DNA of 64,000 bases, from assembly GCA_956465555.1 (NCBI GenBank), contig OY101118.1:372001-436000 (forward strand), written 5' to 3'. The notes beneath the pieces are model-generated. The model did not search any database. It worked only from the letters and a program-made list of their open reading frames with translations, and was not told the DNA's origin. Positions 39,888-50,722 of this stretch are shown here, one piece after another. The DNA comes from Nitzschia sp. pyKryTriq1 (lineage: Eukaryota; Bacillariophyta; Bacillariophyceae; Bacillariales; Bacillariaceae). The translations under genes and the position numbers were made by a program. Within the stretch, counting starts at the first letter, position 1. Each line of letters starts with the position of its first letter.

Positions 39888-41099
39888 CTATTGCGATTTC
39901 GGAGCCCGAAAGACTTGTCGCTGAACGTGCGCCATGGTCGCCTGAGCCAACTCTTGTGTCGCCACTTGGGACAAGCTGTCTACCAAATGGGGTTCCCACG
40001 CCGACGGATCTTTTGTCGTTCCCCGAATGACACCAACAGTAGCGGCTTCGGTCGATGAGGCCGCACTACCAAGACCACTAACAGGAGGTTCAGGATCAAT
40101 CATCATGGCCGACCCATCACGGGGGCCCGCCCCAGTGCTGGCAGCGGAAATTGGCGCCAAAAGTCCACCCGTGGAAGACGATGCTCCTCCTCCAACAACC
40201 TTGGCGACTGCGGCAGCAGTTGATTGGAGTTGATGAAGTGTATCTACTGGATCTGTGGTTCGTTTGAGATTGGAGATCCACAGATAGTTCGAGGTCAAGG
40301 CTTCGAGGACGGTTCGGCTGGTCGAACTCATGTAGTATTCGACGCCCAGCTCATAGTAGCGATTCCAACAGGACCCCCAGTGTTCCAGTCTTAGTTTCTC
40401 GCTTGGTTCAATGCTGCCATCGGGGCATTCAAATGAAATTGGAGATTGATACTCGGGTGGGAACGCGCGGAAGGCCTTAAGCTCGGGGATTCCCTGGTGC
40501 GTGGATCGAAGAGGATCCAAAACCATGGCGACAAAGGGGTTTCCATGTGGGTCTTCCGCTCGCTGCCATTGGAGTTGTGTGGAAAGATCTGTTTGGCTCA
40601 AGAAACAATGTGAATGATCCCCTAGATCAAAAGGGTGACTGTGATACCAGCCCATGAACTTTTCGTTCCGAGACAGTTCCAAGGATTCGTTTAGAGCAAT
40701 CATGTGATTCACTACGCCTTGATCGTCCGCGATGACACGGGTCTCAAAACCCTCAATGGGCAATGGGAAGGCGTCCGTGACGATCAAAGTAGTAGGGTGA
40801 TAAGGATCGGGTCGGCCGAGCAAGAGACCCATGACTTCGATCGGGTTGCCGCCCTTGGCGATTCCCTTTTCGACTCCCCGGGCGCAGTGCATCATCATTT
40901 TCATAATCGCCGAAGGACTGACAGCGACGCTAGAAAAGTGCTTGGGATTCTTCATCCAGGGCTTGTCCTTCTGAAGAGCTTCCAGCTTCTCTTTGTCACA
41001 GGAGTAGTACCGCGTGTCGGACGAAACCGATGGGGCCGCGGCTTGATTCTTCTCTGCTGCCGTTGGTTCCGAGGAGGAAGAAGTCTTTTGGTCGTCCAT
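39888..41099 (-). CDS. CSN5: COP9 signalosome subunit 5, JAMM isopeptidase
   Basis: The 403-residue protein is the catalytic subunit of the COP9 signalosome, which removes NEDD8 from cullins. The MPN+ domain starts near residue 60. Metal and catalytic residues are visible: E88 in EVMGLLLGR, H153 and H155 in GWYHSHP, and D171 in LSQTDLSTQ with S168. The gap between the second His and the Asp is 15 residues instead of the usual 10, with FDLGDHSHCF replacing the normal GYGCW. The CSN5 block PFVAMVLDPLRS and the FRAFPPEY stretch follow. The C-terminal 100 residues are Ser/Ala-rich and poorly conserved. ATG at 41099 fits the family N-terminus. Confidence 0.88.
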   Translation of the reverse strand: MDDQKTSSSSEPTAAEKNQAAAPSVSSDTRYYSCDKEKLEALQKDKPWMKNPKHFSSVAVSPSAIMKMMMHCARGVEKGIAKGGNPIEVMGLLLGRPDPYHPTTLIVTDAFPLPIEGFETRVIADDQGVVNHMIALNESLELSRNEKFMGWYHSHPFDLGDHSHCFLSQTDLSTQLQWQRAEDPHGNPFVAMVLDPLRSTHQGIPELKAFRAFPPEYQSPISFECPDGSIEPSEKLRLEHWGSCWNRYYELGVEYYMSSTSRTVLEALTSNYLWISNLKRTTDPVDTLHQLQSTAAAVAKVVGGGASSSTGGLLAPISAASTGAGPRDGSAMMIDPEPPVSGLGSAASSTEAATVGVIRGTTKDPSAWEPHLVDSLSQVATQELAQATMAHVQRQVFRAPKSQ

Positions 41100-41319
41100 T
41101 CTTTTATTCTTGTTCCGGCCGCTTGTTTGTTTGTAAAGGTAAACTTGCTCTCTGCTGTTTTGATGTTTGATGAAAGATCGATGATCGATCAGCGAAGGGC
41201 ACCATTTCTACTACTGTAGTTTGACAGAGTACTCGTACTGTAGACTTGCGCACGTACCGTAGCAGGTCAAACAACTGGCCTTCTGATTATTGTCCGAATG
41301 TGGTATGGCCGCTAGCTGG

Positions 41320-41356
41320 CAGCGCAGCTGCGCTGTAAACGACTGCGCAGTCGTTT
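41320..41356. repeat. Two adjacent perfect palindromes
   Basis: CAGCGCAGCTGCGCTG (41320-41335) is followed one base later by AAACGACTGCGCAGTCGTTT (41337-41356). Each could form a hairpin. They lie at the 3' end of the hypothetical gene at 41355-41819 and 220 bp upstream of CSN5. Confidence 0.85.
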
Positions 41357-41819
41357 ATTGCACTGTACTTAAATACTCACGTATCATGTATACATGCATA
41401 CATATATGACTGTACCAAAATGGCGGATCCCTAGCGTGGACCGCGCGTGGCCTGGTACAAAACTCAGTTTGATTACATAAATTAGATTCAGTTATTCTAT
41501 TATTATAATAATACATTTCCCTTTCCAGTCTTTTTTCGGTCAACGTCATTCCGATCCACTCTCCAGTTGATTTCTTGAAATCTTTATAGATTCCGAAATC
41601 ATTCTGGAGGAGATCAACCTCCTTGTAGATTGCATCTCTTCCGAAGGCCGAATTCAAATGTGAAGGCTCTAAAGAAATCATGTCTCGACACTGTCGCTGT
41701 ATCAGAGACACCCAGTTGGATGAGCTTATCCATTTATATCTGTATCGAGGGGACGAGTCGGCAACAAGGATGAAGGTGTTGATTATCTTGCGGCTTTTCA
41801 ATGGACTTTTGCTACTCAT
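41355..41819 (-). CDS. Hypothetical protein
   Basis: A 154-codon frame starts at ATG 41819. Its middle part (YKEVDLLQNDFGIYKDFKKS, then GEWIGMTLTEKRLEREM) looks like real protein, but the last 40 residues look random and the stop lies within the palindromes. No family recognised. It may be a fragment or one exon of a larger gene. Confidence 0.3.
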   Translation of the reverse strand: MSSKSPLKSRKIINTFILVADSSPRYRYKWISSSNWVSLIQRQCRDMISLEPSHLNSAFGRDAIYKEVDLLQNDFGIYKDFKKSTGEWIGMTLTEKRLEREMYYYNNRITESNLCNQTEFCTRPRAVHARDPPFWYSHICMHVYMIREYLSTVQ

Positions 41820-42535
41820 GTGCTGCTACTAGTAGTAGTTCCACAGTAGTAAAAAAATCGAGATAGCCGTGGTAATTTGCACCACTGCGTAGCTGATAAC
41901 AATACGAATTGAGCTGCAACAATATCCACGGCTGTCTCTTTCCTTCTACAATCGGCGTTTTGGGTTTGTATGTTACACTTTTTGATCGTGATAATAGAAA
42001 CGATAATGGGTCGTTCAGGTGTCGGTTGGAGACGGGTAAGGACAGACGCCTACCAGGTTCTACGTGCGCTACTACGCGTTTTCGCGCTTTTGGTACAGCC
42101 ATAGGTCTTTTCCCCGCCCGCGCCCGCCCGCCCTCTCTACTGCACGGCGTACCGAGCGGTACGTCAACTGATGCTGTACCAGCACTCTAGCATGCATCGC
42201 GCGGGTCATCCTGCACACACAACTCTCGAGATTGAAGATACTGTACATACGACGTACCGGTGCGTACTGGTTGAGCGAAATGTCTTGCGTGATGGTTTGC
42301 GTTGCCCCGCCAGCATGCATGTTCCGACACAAAACGGAGAAAACGGACGTTGGTTGTATTACCTTCTATGCTGCATAGGAGTTATTGTGAGAGCGATCTG
42401 TGATCTGATCCATCATCTCAACAATCGTTCGAAAAAATTGTTCCAATTCATTCATACATTACAGTATTGATCAAGCTATCGAGTTGCAAAAAAGAAAGAC
42501 AGTTAAAGCAAACATCATAAAGATACAAGAAAACG
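41820..42535. other. Intergenic region upstream of LRR protein gene
   Basis: No gene is supported. A GC-rich CCCGCCCGCGCCCGCCCGCC tract lies near 42112, and a CGTACCGG piece near 42253. Confidence 0.45.
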
Positions 42536-45500
42536 ATGGAAAATGAGGATGAAAAAAAGGAAGTTCCGCCCGCCGCGGCTGCGAAGCCAGGAGCTGTGAG
42601 CGTATCTGGAGCCGCACCACGTGGAAAAGGAGCCAAGGTTTCCAGGAAAATTGGAGCCACTGTCTCGTCCACTGGTGAGGTCGAATCTATGAAAACTACT
42701 AATCCCAGCACCACCTTGGGACCTGGAGAGGTTGAAGTGGCTGAGAAAGAAGAAGATATTTCCCATCTTCACAACTCGGCAAACATCGAGCCACTTGAAC
42801 CGGAGCATCTAGCCGGGGCGAGTAGCAAACCCGCACCTTCGGATGAAGCTACTAGTGAACCTGCTTCTGCGTCTGCCGCCCCAACGCGTGCTCGAGCCAG
42901 CCGCCGAGCCGACGCCAAGGCGGCCATTCGGGAGGAAATGACCGTTCTGCGAGGTGACGGTCAGTCTCAAGGACCCGGTGCCGTTTCTGTTACTGGCTCG
43001 GTGGCTGCCGGTACTGCCCAAGTGTCCTCTGTCAATGGAGACTCCGTGGCCGCAGCTGCCCCTACGTCATCCATGAGCACCAAGGCAGCGATCAAGCAAG
43101 AGATGCAAGCTTCAAGAGAAAATCCGGAGATGAATAAGCCAGGTGCTCATTCTGTGGCTAGCAGCGCGTCTTCCGGGAAGGGCGGGGGGTCTCGGGTGGA
43201 TCGTCCCAGTCGTAGGACGAACAAGGCCTCATCATCTGTCTCTGAGGATGACAGCAAGAGTACTGCCACTGCGACGACTGCACCAGTCAGTGGCAAGCCA
43301 GGTGCTACACTGGGCACCTCTGCATCAGAAAAGTCCAAGAGTGGCGCTTCCCCTGGGGACAAGGCCGGTGCTGTGTCTTCGACTGGATCCGACAAGAGCA
43401 AGATTATTAAGGGAGTTGATGTAGGTCTTGTTATGGAGTCGAAGGAAAGATCCAGCAGGAAGTTGGAATCAGACCTAAAAGTTTTGGGAGCCGGCGCCGA
43501 GACGGCGCTCCCCGAACAGAGCAGCATAAAATCTTTGAAAGAAAAGTCCTCGACTGAGCTCGGCGTGCAGCCGAGTTCTACTCAACTCTTGGCCGAGGGA
43601 GATGAGGGTGTGATTTCCGCTCAAATCATCGACGAGGAGGAACTCGAAGCTCAATATCAGGAGAAGCTTATGAAGAACGTCGTGGCGGCTGAAGTGGTGG
43701 ATGAAAATGAATTCAAGGAGACCGGACGCTGTTGGAAGATGTCATGTTGCTGTATCCTCATTGTCGCTATCGTATGCGCCATCGCAATCCCTCTGTCGAA
43801 AAAGGACGAGATCCCAAATGACCCTCCAACTGCTTCTCCAACCGAGCAGGATGAGTATGATTACCTCTACGATCTTGTTCAGGTGTTCTCGGGCGACGCC
43901 CTGGATGATAACTCGACTGCACAATACCAAGCCTTGCAGTGGCTTGCCTATGAGGATCCCGCTGGGCTACCTATTAAGGAAAGTAATGCCAGCACCCTGA
44001 TCGAACGTTATGCAGCGGCGGTCCTCTACTACTCGACGCAGGGGGATCTCTGGTCAAGCGATTTGAATTTTTTAAGCAATAGCTCCCTTTGTGATTGGAA
44101 TGATGGCGAATTCGGTCTTACATGCGAGGATACGTCTGACTTTGTGAAACAAGTATATATCGGTGAGTACATGCGTGTGGTATGGAAAATATCTAGCGTC
44201 CCCGATCTCGTCGAACTTACCACAACATGAACTCCCGTTCTTTCCGACTCATCTCATAGACAACAACAACCTGAACGGGACACTGCCCAGTGAATTTGTT
44301 GCGTTCACTCGTATGAGTGTCCTCTCCTTCAATGTCGATTTCTTACGCGGAACAGTGCCCGCAGAGATTGGAGAGATGTCTGCTTTGACCTTTTTGCAGG
44401 TCGGGGAGCAGCTACTGACCGGAACACTTCCCCCTTCTCTGGAGAACTTGGATCTTGATGTTCTGAATTTTTATAAAAATCAGTTATCCGGAACGATTCC
44501 TCGAGACATGTTCTTCGGAAATGACAACATGAGATTTCTGATCGTGGCCGAAAACAACTTTGAAGGTAGTCTTCCAGAACTGGACCGAGAGTCTGCCATT
44601 TTATATGCATTCTTTGATCAAAACCGATTCGAAGGGACTATCCCACAGGGCTACATGGAACAGAAAAGCATGGTTTATCTCAGCCTTCCAGATAATCTCT
44701 TAACGGGAACAATTCCTCAGCAGATTGTTGGTCTAAAGAATCTGGAAGCATTCTACGCATCCAAGAACAGCTTTTCCGGAACGATCCCAACGGGCTTCTC
44801 TCAGCTTCGCAACCTTGCAGAGATCTTGCTCGATGACAACAATTTCAACGGCACCATCCCCTCGCAGCTTGGGCAAATGGAAGTCCTTGCATCGCTCGAT
44901 ATTTCGGCCAACCGATTCACCGGTCCCTTGCCGTCTGAGCTGTCAAATATCGAGACCTTAGTCACCCTTGACGTTTCCTATACCGATGTTTCGGGTACAG
45001 TCCCCGTGTCCTTTTCGCGGCTCTCGTCGCTCTCTTCATTCGACTTGATAAGCACAAACATCGTGGCGGGCTTGGACGCAGCATTTTGCAACCAGCCGGT
45101 TTTATCAACAAGCATTCGGGCGGATTGTGGCCCCGGAAACGCCACAATTCCCTGCGATTGCTGCACCACGTGCTGCGTTGACGGCGAGGACTGCGAAGTG
45201 AATGTCGCTAGTGTCTGCGAAGCTAGAAGGTCTGAATTTGAATTGGCTCCGGATCGTGGTACAACCTGTGAGTGTACCGAAGATGGCTTAAGGATGAGCT
45301 GTAACGATACGATGTGTGAATCTTGCAACGTGGACAAGTCCATTTGTGCAGTCAACACAGATTACGGTTACACCTTCGACGAGAACACCGGTGAAAGGAC
45401 TTCGTTTCATAGTACAATCCAGTACACGACTGGTAGGGACGAAACGCTCGTTTTCACGAAAGACGCCAGTGAAAGTTCGATTTGTGATTTAGAGGTCAAT

Positions 45501-45719
45501 GGCGAAAAGTGTCAGTTCTGCGGCATTATTCTCTGCGCCAGTTCTGCTCAGGGGTATTCAATCGAATGCAGGAACTTGAACGGAGGCCCGGACTTGAACA
45601 CCTGCTTCCCAAAGAAAGATGCCGGGTACCTCGAGGTCTTTTATATGACCGACCCTAGTCTTTTGTCTGGTTGTTCCCCGATGCTGATCAACTATCAATC
45701 CCAAGATACCGAAGCGTGA
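42536..45719 (+). CDS. Single-pass LRR membrane protein with repetitive N-terminus, two exons
   Basis: Exons are 42536-44162 and 44260-45719 (intron 97 bp, GTGAGT...CATAG). The join reads VYI|D|NNNLNGTLP and gives 1028 residues. Residues 1-400 are low-complexity Ser/Ala/Gly/Lys/Glu-rich with a recurring PGAxSV motif (PGAVSVSG, PGAVSVTG, PGAHSV, PGATLG). Two modules start KAAIREEM and KAAIKQEM. A membrane helix lies at about 402-421 (CCCILIVAIVCAIAI). Then come leucine-rich repeats of the plant type (LxGTIPxxI, about ten) to near residue 830, and a Cys-rich end. Such single-pass LRR proteins are common in diatoms; the LRR part is probably extracellular and the repetitive part cytosolic. No kinase domain is present. 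Ligand and role are unknown. Confidence 0.83.
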
Positions 45720-46427
45720 GGAGGAGTTTAGGGTGCACCGAAATATGTTGGAAGGATGAATGGTAGCATTGAGTGGTTTCTCAGGCCAGGCAGTGCGCCA
45801 CTCGTCGCTGCTTCTAGTAGACGCCTCGAATCTTCATGATGTAGAAAAAGTACCTACTTGTTTTATTATAAACCACCAATGATGTTAAGCATAGCATAGC
45901 TAGAGGGAGAGCGATGGTAAACGACTTCCGTAGGTCAGAGCTCATCCCCGAATGCGGGGCAATATGGTCTATTGTATTATTTTATAACCTGCTGGTACCG
46001 CCGCCGTGCAGCGTGAATTCTGCTGGAAGTTATAAAGCGGGATCGCGATATCAAACTCAGGTACCGGTAGTATGATGTAGAGGTGATAATCTTGCACAGG
46101 TACTACTCTACTAGCTAGTATTCGTACAGTACGAGTACAGGACTAACTTGCTGCGAGAACTATTTGTTGAACCCACTAAACAATAGCGGGAGGCCGACAA
46201 GTCGAAGTCCGAGACCTCTAGCTAGTACTAGTAGGACCCTGTTTTGTCATGGTATAGTTCAATTATAATATATTACATGAATGTTTGGCTTTCGAGAGTC
46301 ATAAGGCATGAATCAACTGTTTAGGAGGACGCGGTCAGGTCCAACATCAAACTCCGAAAGAAATATCGTGTTTTTCTGTTGCATGTGTGGCGCAGCAGCA
46401 CAAGTCGAATAAGAGCGAGATGAGACT
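45720..46427. other. Convergent intergenic region
   Basis: No gene is supported. GGTACCGGTA lies near 46061 and CTAG-rich stretches near 46110 and 46210. Confidence 0.45.
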
Positions 46428-47457
46428 TTAGGGGCTGACCTTGATGAAATTACCACAACTGCAAGCGCACGCGGCTCCAGATGCCGTCAAATCCCAGTCG
46501 GCGTCGAACTGGCAATAATTATCAATGCAGTTCGTGATAGTAGTCGGTAGGTTATCATAGAACCAGTTTGTGTAATCATGTTTGCCGGCAACAGTATAGG
46601 GTGTATCACATATGCTACCAGCGAGTCTTCTGCCACCGCTGACACCGCTACATTCGTCGGACGGTTCCATGCAGACTTGTTGACCTTGAGCGTTAAAGAA
46701 ACATGTTGTTTCTCCGTCAGTGTCCATGGCACCACCGTTGAGCTGTTGGGTTCTGGTGTGGGTTCCGTTGAACCCAGCAAATTCCATCAGGACGTTGGTC
46801 TTGCCACTCGTGGCTTGAGCAATAAGGTTGTCTCGCTCAGTGGATGAGATACAGAAAGCACCGCTGCTTTCGTCCTTCACAGGAATAACCTTGATGCTGT
46901 TGGCATTGGTGGCAACAATCGTCTTTCCGTCTGCAGAGGTCATGACACCATTGCTGTTGACGTCCAGTTTGGCGGTCAGAGCTGCCACAGCGTAAGTCAG
47001 TCCGAAGATGGAAGTGAGCATGAGGAGCGAAAAAATCGAAACGCCAATGAGCATGCGCTTGAAGAACTTGTTGGATGCGCCCAACATCTCGTTGGATTGC
47101 ATGGCCTCCCGAAGATCGAGGATGATGGCAACGACTTCATCCTTGCTGAAGGAGCCGTTTCCGTCGCGATCGTATTTCTTCAACATCTCCGCGGTGGCGG
47201 CGTCGAGGTGGGACGACTCGAGGAAATACTCCATGGTGACAGACTTTTCCTTCACCAGCTCCCGGACGTTCGACGATGATTCCTGGGGCGAAGAGAGAAA
47301 CATTATGCAACTGTTAGCTCTGCACTACTAGAGGCGATCTGCGAATATGATGGTACAAGGGGCAAGTTGCAAGCTCCTCAACGAGCGGTCGCACCAAACT
47401 GCGTGTGTACCATAGCACTGAGCTTCAACAACTTACAATATCCTTGTTGGTATCCAT
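46428..47457 (-). CDS. EF-hand single-pass membrane protein, two exons
   Basis: Exon 1 is only 21 nt (47437-47457, MDTNKDI) and exon 2 is 46428-47282; the intron is 154 bp (GTAAGT...CCCCAG). The product has 291 residues. One EF-hand loop, DRDGNGSFSKDE, at residues 45-56 has all calcium ligands. A membrane helix follows at about 84-110. The remaining 180 residues are probably extracellular or luminal and contain about ten Cys, ending in a CACSCGNF cluster. It may link cytosolic calcium to a surface domain. A paralogue lies at 56240-57100 on the same strand, sharing LDAATAExLKxYD and the DGxTIxAT segment. An alternative start within exon 2 (M at 47303) is less likely since the splice signals are strong. 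Confidence 0.75.
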
Positions 47458-48793
47458 GACTGCTTGCTTTTATTGTTATTCGGTTCGATGTGAAGCGGGG
47501 TTGTGATGGGTAAAAGTGCAGTACCAGTATGATCTTCGAAGTGAATGAAGTCTGGTTAATTATTATGAGGCAATCAGCATAAACAAAACTAACGTTTACG
47601 ATTACCTGGTACTGTACCTGGTACAGTACCGCACGGGCGGGAGATCTCTACCTGTACAGTATTACGCAGAGAGCATGCAATAATACTGCATGTCATGTGC
47701 AAACAGTTCGTAGACGTCGTACAGTGCGCAGACCCCGCGACACTTCCCCGACTATTATGCGCAGGAAAACCCACCCGCAATCGAAATCCACGATCGGCCC
47801 AAGACTTCACTCCGCATGCAACATTCGGAGAGCCCCTCTGCCTGGTACGAACCGGTACCTTGTGCAGAACCGGCACGTGTACCTGCACTTGTACAGTCAT
47901 TACTTCTTCTGTGCATTCCTGCACCAGGTACAACTTGGACAGTGTAGGCCCTACCTTACCCTATCCCGCTTTACCCCTGAGCATAGAAACAATTTTCATT
48001 ATAATCATGGGTGTGCTTTCATCCAGAAGAACGACTAGGGGTTAAAAATGAGGTCTTTCTTCTTGATCGTGAAAATCTGCAAAAATGGAAACTTTTATAG
48101 GCCCCTTTCACGATCGAAATACTTAATGAAATATGCCATTTCTTTATTTTTTAAATAAAAGGTACAGTATCTCATTAGTTGGGGACTATCAAAATGACTC
48201 TTTGTACTCTCTACACTCTACCGGTACGAACTGTACTGTAAGAAGGGAGACCTGTTCTGTCCGTCTTCCGTACGTACAGTACTGGTACAGTTAGTGGTGC
48301 AGTAGTCCACGATCTTCTTGTTCAGCTCGCCGCCGCTGCGCGCCCGCCGCCCCGGGACGAACGGAAACACCATCCAAATATAAAGGCTGTATGTTTGTAC
48401 AGTAATTAACTGAAATTCTTGCTAAAATTTGGCAAGAATGGAATTTTTTGTCAAAAAATATTGCTGTTGATGAATGTTCATGATAAAGGCTAAAAGTACA
48501 GTTTGTTGATGTTGGAGTTACTGTACACGTGTACGGTACAATAATAGTTTGAAGATTATTTTACAGCTCGTGTGATGATGATTCCGACGGAACGACCAGA
48601 AAATCGCGCCCATACGCCTCTTTTCCCTTTCCCCCCATTATCGCACACACACAATAACCCAATAACCCAATAACAACACAATAACACCCAGGTGTTCGTT
48701 TCCTATCCTTGCTTCTTCTTCGTCGTCGTCGTCGTCGTCGTTGTTGTTGTCCTTGAATTCATCTCGCTAACGCCGTAGTACTAAATAGACACG
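47458..48793. other. Divergent intergenic region
   Basis: No gene is supported over 1.3 kb. GTACCTGGTAC pieces lie at 47605-47630 and 47850-47935. An inverted repeat GATCGTGAAA/TTTCACGATC is at 48066-48116, and AATTCTTGC/GCAAGAATGG near 48413. An (AATAACCC)3 repeat near 48652 and a (GTC)n(GTT)n run at 48721-48750 are in the leader of the next gene. Confidence 0.5.
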
Positions 48794-50317
48794 ATGAAAG
48801 TGGTGGCGCATTCCATTCTTGGATTCGCAGCAATACAGCTGCTGTCCTGCTCCGCCGGACAAGCTTCCGGCCAACAACCACAACCACAACAGCAACTACA
48901 GCAACAAAGAGTGCGGCAGCGAAGAGCCAAAGGCGAAGGGAAAACGGATGAGCCGCTGGGGACATATGGAGTACAGGAGGATTGTTTGAAAAAAGAGGAC
49001 ACAAAAAAGTTCAACATTTGCCTGGATCTTACCAGTTTCGATCCCGGCGCCACGCCGGATACTGCGGGGGGGTTTCAACAGTGTGTCAACGCAATACAGC
49101 GTGGCCGCCTAATATTCAGATGTATCGAAACGAGTTTCGAGAACGGCACCCAGAACGCTGTCTACGATCCGGACTGGATGGACGCGGCAATCCTAGCGAA
49201 GAATCGACTTGAGGAGTTGATTGAGAAAGATACTGTGGGTGCTTTTGATGTATTGGATACTTTCAAGAATGGCACGACTGGTGGGATTTACCCCAACGGT
49301 TCTGTGATCCCTTACACCACGATAAGAGACAAAAATTTCAAAGTGGACGATCTCTTGATTGTTGTCACTGCGGGCGTTCGGGACTTTACATTTGGTAACG
49401 TGATTGCCTTCGGGTCACTGGCTTTGCACTCTACCTCTGGGGATGCTGATACCCAACTTCAACTGTCCCCGCAGTTTTCTTTGGTATGCAATGTAGGGCT
49501 CCTTGGGGAGACGTACAAAAACTTTGTAGATGATGGAACGCTTGAAGGCATTTTTTTCCACGAATACTTGCACTGTCTCGGGATGGACCCAAATTATTTG
49601 AAAGACAAATTTCCTGGCAACTTTGCTGAAAATGTTCAAGATGAATGCCTAAGTAAGGTCTTCCCGGTTTGGAATGGAACAGCTGCCAAAAAACAGTGGG
49701 AAAAGGTGGGCTGCAAGGGAGACATTCCCTTGGCTCAAGGCATCGGCGGTACTGGTGATCTCACGCAAGTTCACCTTGAGTCGTCTTGCTTCCCGAAAGA
49801 TTTGTTTAACGAATTCAAAACAGATGCAATTTTTTCTCCCATTTCGGCTGGAATGTTGGAGGATCTTGGCTATTCTATTGACTACGACGTGACCGATCCG
49901 TTCACTAAGAGTGACCTCGGAGGTGATGCCTGTGGCGATTTCTGCCCCGAGGTTTCCAAATCTTTATGCGGAAATGCACCAAAAAAACCTAAACGAAGAT
50001 TGAACGCAGCCGAGGGAATACCAACAAAGAAAGGCACCCCGAAGAATGGTCGTAGAAAGTTGAATCCAGCCAGTGTTCCTCCGTTTACTCCAGAGACGAC
50101 CATTCAAGAAGAATCCACTCCAGGCGAAGCCGAGAGGGATGCATTCATGAGAATGGTGCATAGCATGAACGCAGGGCTTGGTTATCTTCCCGAGATTTCA
50201 ATCAATGTCCTCATGCAGAAAGTGGACGGCTCTTTTTACGGCATGTCCACCACGATTGGGGAAGCCGATGAATACGTCGAGACTCACCCTGTCAGTGGTG
50301 ACGACTCGAATGTCTAG
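48794..50317 (+). CDS. Secreted zinc metallopeptidase-like protein
   Basis: The 507-residue product has a signal peptide (MKVVAHSILGFAAIQLLSCSAG) and a Gln-rich stretch. The catalytic region contains GIFFHEYLHCLGMDPNYL, a HExxH motif followed by a Gly, and the block SPISAGMLEDLGYSIDY typical of leishmanolysin-like (M8) and related algal metallopeptidases. A third zinc ligand is not evident at the usual HxxGxxH spacing. Several Cys could form disulfides. A Lys/Arg-rich stretch near residue 400 (APKKPKRRLN, then KNGRRKLN) might be a processing site. The C-terminal 90 residues are not recognised. Probably acts outside the cell. The predicted start follows CACGATG. Confidence 0.7.
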   Translation: MKVVAHSILGFAAIQLLSCSAGQASGQQPQPQQQLQQQRVRQRRAKGEGKTDEPLGTYGVQEDCLKKEDTKKFNICLDLTSFDPGATPDTAGGFQQCVNAIQRGRLIFRCIETSFENGTQNAVYDPDWMDAAILAKNRLEELIEKDTVGAFDVLDTFKNGTTGGIYPNGSVIPYTTIRDKNFKVDDLLIVVTAGVRDFTFGNVIAFGSLALHSTSGDADTQLQLSPQFSLVCNVGLLGETYKNFVDDGTLEGIFFHEYLHCLGMDPNYLKDKFPGNFAENVQDECLSKVFPVWNGTAAKKQWEKVGCKGDIPLAQGIGGTGDLTQVHLESSCFPKDLFNEFKTDAIFSPISAGMLEDLGYSIDYDVTDPFTKSDLGGDACGDFCPEVSKSLCGNAPKKPKRRLNAAEGIPTKKGTPKNGRRKLNPASVPPFTPETTIQEESTPGEAERDAFMRMVHSMNAGLGYLPEISINVLMQKVDGSFYGMSTTIGEADEYVETHPVSGDDSNV

Positions 50318-50722
50318 GAGTAAGTAGTGAGAACCAAAACCTACCATACTGCATGTAATATACATATAACACGAATCTATATTATTTGTTTACCGCTGTA
50401 ACAATAGGAGCTGTCTAAAACCGGGAGCAAGTAAAGCATTGTTTGTAAGGTATGTACAACTACGTGATGTTGTATCTGTTCGAGGTTTCAAACGTGCTTT
50501 CGGCGGTAGTCGGTAGGCGGAAGAACGAAGTGGACGAATTGGGAGGTACATTGGAATTCGTTTGCAGCTCTAATGTCGGCACTACGCTACTTTTAGTTTG
50601 CTATAGAGTAGTAGACGTAATGTTTCAATACTCGTACTGTACACTGTACAAGTGCGTGTACTACCACCAATTTTTTTAATCATTAGCTGTGGCCGTCTGT
50701 GGGGAATCAAAAAAATTACATT
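50318..50722. other. Convergent intergenic region
   Basis: No gene is supported; a 75-codon frame at 50452 has no family content. Nothing distinctive was seen. Confidence 0.45.

Noticed and set aside
47695-48045. Two overlapping 113-116-residue proteins
   Set aside because: Both lie in GTAC-rich intergenic DNA and contain Cys/Thr/Arg-rich random content.
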